NCBI RefSeq assembly: GCF_003265705.1
Contig: NW_020312785.1
Location: 132,433,790 to 132,497,789 of the forward strand
Direction of reading: 5' to 3'
Length of the DNA stretch: 64,000 nt
DNA from: Callorhinus ursinus
Taxonomy: Eukaryota > Chordata > Mammalia > Carnivora > Otariidae
Position numbers and translations under genes: made by a program. Below, one piece after another: positions 58,530-64,000 of this stretch; within the stretch, counting starts at the first letter, position 1; each line of letters opens with the position of its first letter. The notes under the pieces are model-generated. The model was not told the DNA's origin, did not search any database, and saw nothing but the letters and a program-made list of their open reading frames with translations.

Positions 58530-58908
58530 GGGGCGCCTGGGTGGCTCAGCGAGTTAAGCATCTGCCTTTGGCTCAGGTCACGATCCCGGGGTCCTGGGAT
58601 CAAGTCCTGCATTGGGCTCCCTGCCCGTCACTCCCCCTGCTTGTGCTCTAGCACGCTCTCTGGCAAATGAATAAATAAAATCTTTAAAAAAGAATTATTA
58701 TTTTTTTAAAGATTTTATTTATCTGAGAGAGAGAGCATGAGCAGGGGGGAGAGGGAGAGGGAGAGGAAGACTCCCCGCTGAGCAGGGAGCCTGATGCAGG
58801 GCTCAATCCTGGGACCCCGAGATCATGACCTGAGCCGAAGGCAAATGCTTAACCGACTGAGCCACCCAGGCGCCCCCAAAAAAAGAATTATTAAAAAAAA
58901 AAAAAAAC
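58530..58908 (+). mobile_element. CAN-SINE with nested opposite SINE in its tail
   Basis: Outer element 58530-58700 plus the tail at 58877-58908. Outer duplication CAGGGTGT(A/C)ATCT at 58517-58529 and about 58909-58921. Confidence 0.93.
58701..58876 (-). mobile_element. CAN-SINE nested in the A-tail
   Basis: Duplication AAAAAAGAATTATTA at 58686-58700 and about 58878-58893. Confidence 0.95.
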
Positions 58909-59144
58909 CAGGGTGTCATCTTCCCCTCCCTCACTCGCCAGAAGAGCTCTGGTTGGTCAAAATCTAAGACACCGATGGGGAGTGGGCCTTGAAGGCAGAG
59001 ATCAGGCCCTATTCTTTCCCCTTTATCCCTAGTGTCCAGCAAAGTGGACCATTTCTTTTCTGTTTCTAGGCCCACTGGCCCTTACAGGGTGGGCTCAGGC
59101 ACACTGGCCTCCTTTGTTTCCCGAGAATCCAGTGACTGGGGAAC

Positions 59145-59575
59145 AGGACACTGACTCGGGCTACTCGGGATGCCACAAGAATACCATAGATTGGTGGCTG
59201 AAAACAACAGGCACCTACCTCCAGCATGACCTCCACGTCTGCAGGCTGGAAGTCTGAGCTCAGGGTGTCAGCAGGGGTGGGTTCTGCTGACAACTCTCTT
59301 CTGACGGAATGCTACCTCCTTGTGTCCTCACATGATCTCTTCTTTGTGCACAAATAAGAGGGAGGATGGGGGGGGCAGAGAGTCAGCCACAGACAGAGAC
59401 AGACTGAGAGGGAGGGCTCTCTAATCCCATCAGAAGGGCCCCACCCTTATGACCTCACCTAAATCTAATTACCTCCCAACGGCCTCATCTCCAAATACCA
59501 TCGAATTGGGAGTTAGGGCTTTAACATTTGAATGGGGGGAGGGAGGCACAAATATTTAGTTCTTAACAGATGTGT
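59145..59575 (+). mobile_element. MLT1-type MaLR LTR
   Basis: GATTGGTGGCTGAAAACAAC, TCCTTGTGTCCTCACATGAT, TTATGACCTCACCTAAATCT and CATCTCCAAATACCATCGAA. Confidence 0.7.
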
Positions 59576-59579
59576 TGGG

Positions 59580-61900
59580 CCTCTGGCCTGTCCCTTGCCT
59601 CCAGCACAGTCTTCCAGGGGTTACCAAGCTTTTGCCTCCGTCTCAGCACCTGGAAGGGTATTTTTTTAAAACCCACCCAGCCATCGATCTTTGCGTGTGC
59701 TCTTCCTCAGTTCAAACACCTCAGAGAGTGAATGGGAAAATTTAACTTCTGAATACTTTACTAGAAGCACTCATTATAGATTTTATAGGGAAATGCTGAG
59801 CTGGTCCTCCACTACCCTGATGGCCTAAAGAAGCAGATGATGTTTTCCATTCTTCTCCCCAATCAAGTAGTATAAGCGTTTCAAATACAGAGCGGGGAAT
59901 TACGCTGAGCACTGTAGGAAACCAAGAAGAAAGACTCTTAGCTCGCGAAGCAGGGGTGAAACTCAAAATATTTCACATTGGCAGAGGTTTAGGCAATGAT
60001 TATTTACAAGTCAATATAAGAGGATTTCAATATATTAGCAGTATGCACGGTAACCCCAGTGTGGTCCAACTAAATATTAGCCTTGCCCCAAAGCGCTTAT
60101 GCGTGCAATGCAGCGTGTGCATTAATGAATTCAGGAATGCACTGAGGAATGCTAAAGGTATGGAAGCAAAGCCAAGCTGGAGCCTCCGGCCCCACACCCC
60201 TCACTTTCTTTTTTCTGTTGTGAACCTTGGAGTCCTCCACCTGGGGCGATCCAGCCACCAAGGGGTGCCGTGCCTAGAGACAGGGCCCGGCATTAGTTAT
60301 AAACCTGAATCAGTCTTCCCACCAGACAGGCCCTGGCTTGGGATAATAGAGAAGGGAAAAGAAAAAAAAGAGGTCCTTCGATTGGTCTGGAGACAGGGAG
60401 GGAGGGTCACCAGCAGAGTGAAGAGGAGGCTCCATTTGAGTTGCCTCAAATTACATCTGTCCACACACGCATGTGAAATGTTGCTTAAAAAATAAATGAG
60501 GTTAATTTCTCTTTACGGGTTCCCTTTCATCTCAGGGTTTCAAAGCACTTTGCCACAAAAGATCTCCATCTTCACTCCTTTTTTAATCTAAATATAAACG
60601 GAGGGCCCTAAGGGTTAAAGTTCGGTAAAGCCCTTTGAACTGTGCAAAGGAAAAGCATTAAAGAAAAAGAATTATTTTTTATCATTAGGAAGATCCGAGC
60701 AGCCAACCGGGGACCACACAGCCAGAAACCTCCCGTTCTGAAGAAAGGCCACGCCTCCGCTCGGATGACACGCTTGCTAATTAAAATCACAATTAAAACC
60801 AGCAGGGAAGATGGAGGGCCGGGACTACAACGCCCTTCCCCAGAAGCAGAAACACTCAGCCTGACTCACACACGATACATCAGATTTTCTCCAGCAGGCA
60901 TTTGGAGGGAAGAAGAGAAATTCGAGTCCAGGCCACCCTCCATCTCCTAACCCAGTAAACTCCGTGTCTGGGTGGGTGACACATCCCTGACTCGCTGCCA
61001 CCTCAGCGGAGTCCCAGTGCGGGACGAACCAGCTTGGCTTCCCGTGCGTGGAAATGTTTGCATCTGCATTTTTCAGCAAAGGAAAGTCTCCGAATCTCCC
61101 CAGTTCCAGCATGTGAGTCATTAGTGGGTGTTTGTGTTTGGGGTTCTGGGTTTGAGTCACCATCCTTCCTGCTGTCGGGCTCCTCCATCCAGGGGGAGCG
61201 TTGGAAAAGAGAGAAGCAGAAATGTGTGTGATGGCAAAAGCGGGCACCCGAAAGTGGGTCGGCTGGGCCGTTTTATCAGCAGCTCCTTGTAAAGATCATT
61301 CTTCTCTCCGTAAACAAGTATCTAACATTTATAAATAACAGTGGGAAAGAGGAAGGGGGAGGAAGGAAGAGAAATAAGTCTATAAAGGATGTGATTGAGC
61401 TAAGCGGAAGTAGAGTCTAGTCAAAGTAAAAATAGGCAACTGCCTGTTTGTCAGCTAATGGAGGGATGGGGCTGCTGGTGTTGATCAAACTAGGGGTGTA
61501 GCTCTCTGGCACCAATCCTCATGGGCCTGGCGGTGCGGCCGAGGAGGGGGTGGCGTGTGTAGGTGGGGCTGCCAATATCCCCGGCCAATTCTGGAATCTG
61601 AAAGACCACCCTGACTTTGAAATTTCAGGCTATCTTCCTGATATTCCCTCCCTTCAGTGCAATGCCTGGCACCATTTATTCCTGGGAAGGACCTCAAGAC
61701 CACCCAGAATTCTACAATGGGAGGGTTCTACAAGGTCCCAGTGCCGTGCTGGGACCAGGTGCCAAAAACCACCAGCTTGAAAACAAGTGAGCTGACCGCC
61801 TGGGCTGCCCTAACAGCTGGTTTTTACTTCACTGACACTGACCATGGAAGATGGTTGGAAAAAATAAAGGTGATCATAGGAATATAAACACAAAACAAAG
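59580..61900. other. Repeat-poor block, possible regulatory sequence
   Basis: About 2.3 kb without SINE, L1 or LTR in an otherwise repeat-dense neighbourhood, with homeobox-type TAATTA near 60,778 and a TCF-like CTTTGAA near 60,632. No coding signal: the longest frame (59956-60495, plus) starts at GTG and has no domain. Confidence 0.4.
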
Positions 61901-62015
61901 CAAAAAAAAAAAAAAGAATCAGGTTTTGAGCTCCTGAACAGCTCAACCAGATCTGACCCAGGGAAGGCATCTGACCACAGGCCTTCCAGTTTCCCTTTCA
62001 GAAAGCAGAGAGACT

Positions 62016-62213
62016 GGGCGCCTGGGTGGCTCAGTTGGTTAAGCGACTGCCTTTGCCTCAGGTCATGATCCTGGAGTCCCGGGATTGAGTCCCACATCGG
62101 GCTTCCTGCTCAGCAGGGAGTCTGCTTCTCCCTCTGACCCTCTTCCCTCTCGTGCTCTCTATCTCTCATTCTCTCTCTCTCTCAAATAAATAAATAAAAT
62201 CTTAAAAAAAAAA
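62016..62213 (+). mobile_element. CAN-SINE
   Basis: GGCGCCTGGGTGGCTCAGTT head, intact body and AATCTT-A tail. No duplication directly abuts the head (see findings). Confidence 0.94.
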
Positions 62214-62224
62214 AGAATGAGGTT

Positions 62225-63168
62225 CAACTTTTCAACTGGTGTGAGTGTGGAAGTCATAACAGGACCTGTTGTATGCAGTTGGAGGCTGGATACTATGTTT
62301 TATCTCAAGTATATATAATTAAAAGATATCTGGAGACTCACACTCTTGCTACATTAGGGACTTGAAGCTCAGAAAAACAGAGCTCCTGCCCTACCAGCCT
62401 TCCAAATGTTAGTCAACCTACATAAACCCTTGGCAGAAAAGTTGACACAATGAAAATGAACACTGCTCTCATTCTAGACTGAGTCACAAAGGAAGGAAGA
62501 AGTACTATTTGATTCAAAACATTCTTATTTGGGGGAGATCTATTATAATGCACATCACCACCAACTGGAAAACAAAGGTTGTAAACTCAGGCGCTATTTT
62601 CCTGGGACCTTGACATTTTAAAATAAAAGCCTTCATTGTTTACAGAATACTTTTCACATTAATGTCTCAGTTTCTTGTTCTTCAAGATAGTTATCTATGG
62701 ATATTACAGAACTTCCTGAACTACCCATTTTCTGTGGGCACATAACATTTGAAAGATCCCTGAGGCCTGTTCCAAAACAAAGCACAGCAAAACAAATTAA
62801 AACACTCTTGATTGTGACATTCTGTTTAAGTCATTATTCATGACACAGCTTTAAAAATTATCGCAAAAAAGTGGAGACCTGGGATTTGACTCCGGAGTTA
62901 CTTACTTTTCTCAAATAATTCTCCTAACCTGCTCAGTCTTGGGTACCACTTCTTGGAAAAGTGACTTTGACGTTCTTCAATCTTATGACAACCCATCATA
63001 TAGCTTCCATATCCAAACTGAGCTTGCTGCCCAGCTGAGAATATCTTAAGTAGGCCCATAGGGATCATGTCTTTTCTGTTACCCTGATTCTTTAGCTGTA
63101 GATTATCAATGTAAGTTCCATACCTAACCCAACTCAGGCCAATTAGAGTGCTGCCTTGGAATTTTGTC
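62225..63168. other. Unassigned intergenic sequence
   Basis: No gene or named repeat recognised. Confidence 0.5.
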
Positions 63169-63184
63169 AAACTGCAACGTGGCA

Positions 63185-63378
63185 GGGGCGCACCTGGGTG
63201 GCTCAGTCATTAAGCATCTGCCTTCGGCTCGGGTCATGATCCCAGGGTCCTGGGATCAAGGCCCCCATCGGGCTCCCGGCTCCTCAGGAAGCTGCTTCTC
63301 CCTCTCCCACTCCCCCTGCTGTGTTCCTTCTCTTGCTGTGTCTCTCTCTGTCAATGAAAATCTTAAAAAAAAAAAAAA
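63185..63378 (+). mobile_element. CAN-SINE
   Basis: Exact 16-bp duplication AAACTGCAACGTGGCA at 63169-63184 and 63379-63394. Confidence 0.97.
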
Positions 63379-63394
63379 AAACTGCAACGTGGCA

Positions 63395-63905
63395 AAGAAG
63401 CCTATACTCCTGATGAGAGCATGAGATGTGCAATTTTTTTCAGAGGAAAAAAAAATGAGCTCACACCTAGAGAGGTGAGACAAAAAGCGCTGGCTACATT
63501 TGAGCTTTTGGTTCCATTTGTCCCTAAGATCATTCAGCTTGTCTTCAAGCATATGATATCCCAGAATCCTTAAAAAAAATCTCTGCTACCCTTCCCACCC
63601 CCACCCCAAGCTACTTAGGTTTCTAAGCCACCAAAAAAAGAGTCCTATTAAATATAGTAATCCATTTGATTGTGAAAAATAAATAAATCTTTAACTAAAG
63701 ATCCAAGGAACTCCACAGAGATATTTATGTTAATCTTTCGAGTGTCTGGACAGCACACATTGTAGGATGTGCCACCCTTACAAGCTGTGAGACCAGGGGA
63801 TAGCATCTCCACCCTTCTAGGAGGTAAAAGACTTGTCTGACATATAATTAGCTTTGTTTCCATGGGAATTACTGTTTCTTGCTTACTGTATATTCCTGCC
63901 CACCC
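63395..63905. other. Unassigned intergenic sequence
   Basis: No feature recognised. Confidence 0.5.
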
Positions 63906-63909
63906 CAAA

Positions 63910-64000
63910 CCCCCCAACAGGAGCTATACAAGGCAGGCATATTGGTTTTGTTCACTGACGTATCCAGCACCCAGAACAGGACTTTGTATACAGTAGGCTC
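63910..64000 (+). mobile_element. L2 3' fragment, cut by the window end
   Basis: TATCCAGCACCCAGAACAGG through TATACAGTAGGCTC. Confidence 0.7.

Larger units (their letters stand above)
26000..64000. other. Intergenic region upstream of SLC4A7
   Basis: No exon, RNA gene or recognisable processed pseudogene was found here. The content is interspersed repeats and non-coding sequence, itemised separately. In human the next gene in this direction is EOMES, which is not in this window. Confidence 0.7.

Noticed and set aside
59956..60495. 179-codon plus-strand frame, the longest outside the island
   Set aside because: The start is a GTG, no domain or splice context is visible, and a single frame of this length can arise by chance in 64 kb.

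Overview
The window is mammalian nuclear DNA, almost certainly from a non-canine caniform carnivore such as a bear, seal or mustelid. It holds about forty tRNA-Lys-derived CAN-SINEs, recognised by the head box GCCTGGGTGGCTCAG, a TC-rich 3' region and a tail of (AAATA)n plus AATCTT. Their body text matches the arctoid rather than the dog or cat versions. Carnivore L1 3' ends are also present. There are no bacterial, plasmid or phage genes, no CRISPR array and no operon. Almost every long open frame is a chance frame, a SINE or L1 shadow, or a GC-rich shadow in the CpG island.

The one protein-coding gene I can support is SLC4A7 (NBCn1, electroneutral Na+/HCO3- cotransporter) on the minus strand. 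Its first coding exon lies at 25361-25420 in a strong CpG island (about 24,520-25,980). It encodes the known MEAD-type N terminus, MEADGAGEQMRPLLTR. An in-frame stop lies nine codons upstream, and there is no other ATG on that strand for about 435 bases. The exon can end at either of two in-frame splice donors 12 nt apart. The 5' leader carries a run of nine GGC units. The promoter is TATA-less, with GC boxes, half-CREs and two opposed CCAAT boxes.

Layout: 1-25,360 is SLC4A7 intron 1, read right to left, and I found no second exon in it. 24,520-25,980 is the CpG island promoter. 26,000-64,000 is upstream intergenic DNA; in human the next gene in that direction is EOMES, outside this window. 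Both flanks are filled with SINEs (many with intact target-site duplications and several nested), L1/HAL1 fragments, MIR/L2, MaLR and other LTRs, MER5 and Tigger DNA transposons, and microsatellites. About 59.6-61.9 kb is poor in repeats.

No new multi-gene system is visible. The observations most worth a second look are regulatory or structural. They are a perfect CTCF-type core inside back-to-back hairpins (2568-2614), overlapping T-box palindrome-like sites at a 10-bp step (31370-31391), a nuclear-receptor ER6 palindrome (13942-13963), tandem SLC4A7 donors, the GGC leader repeat, and several nested or inverted SINE insertions whose order can be read from their target duplications.
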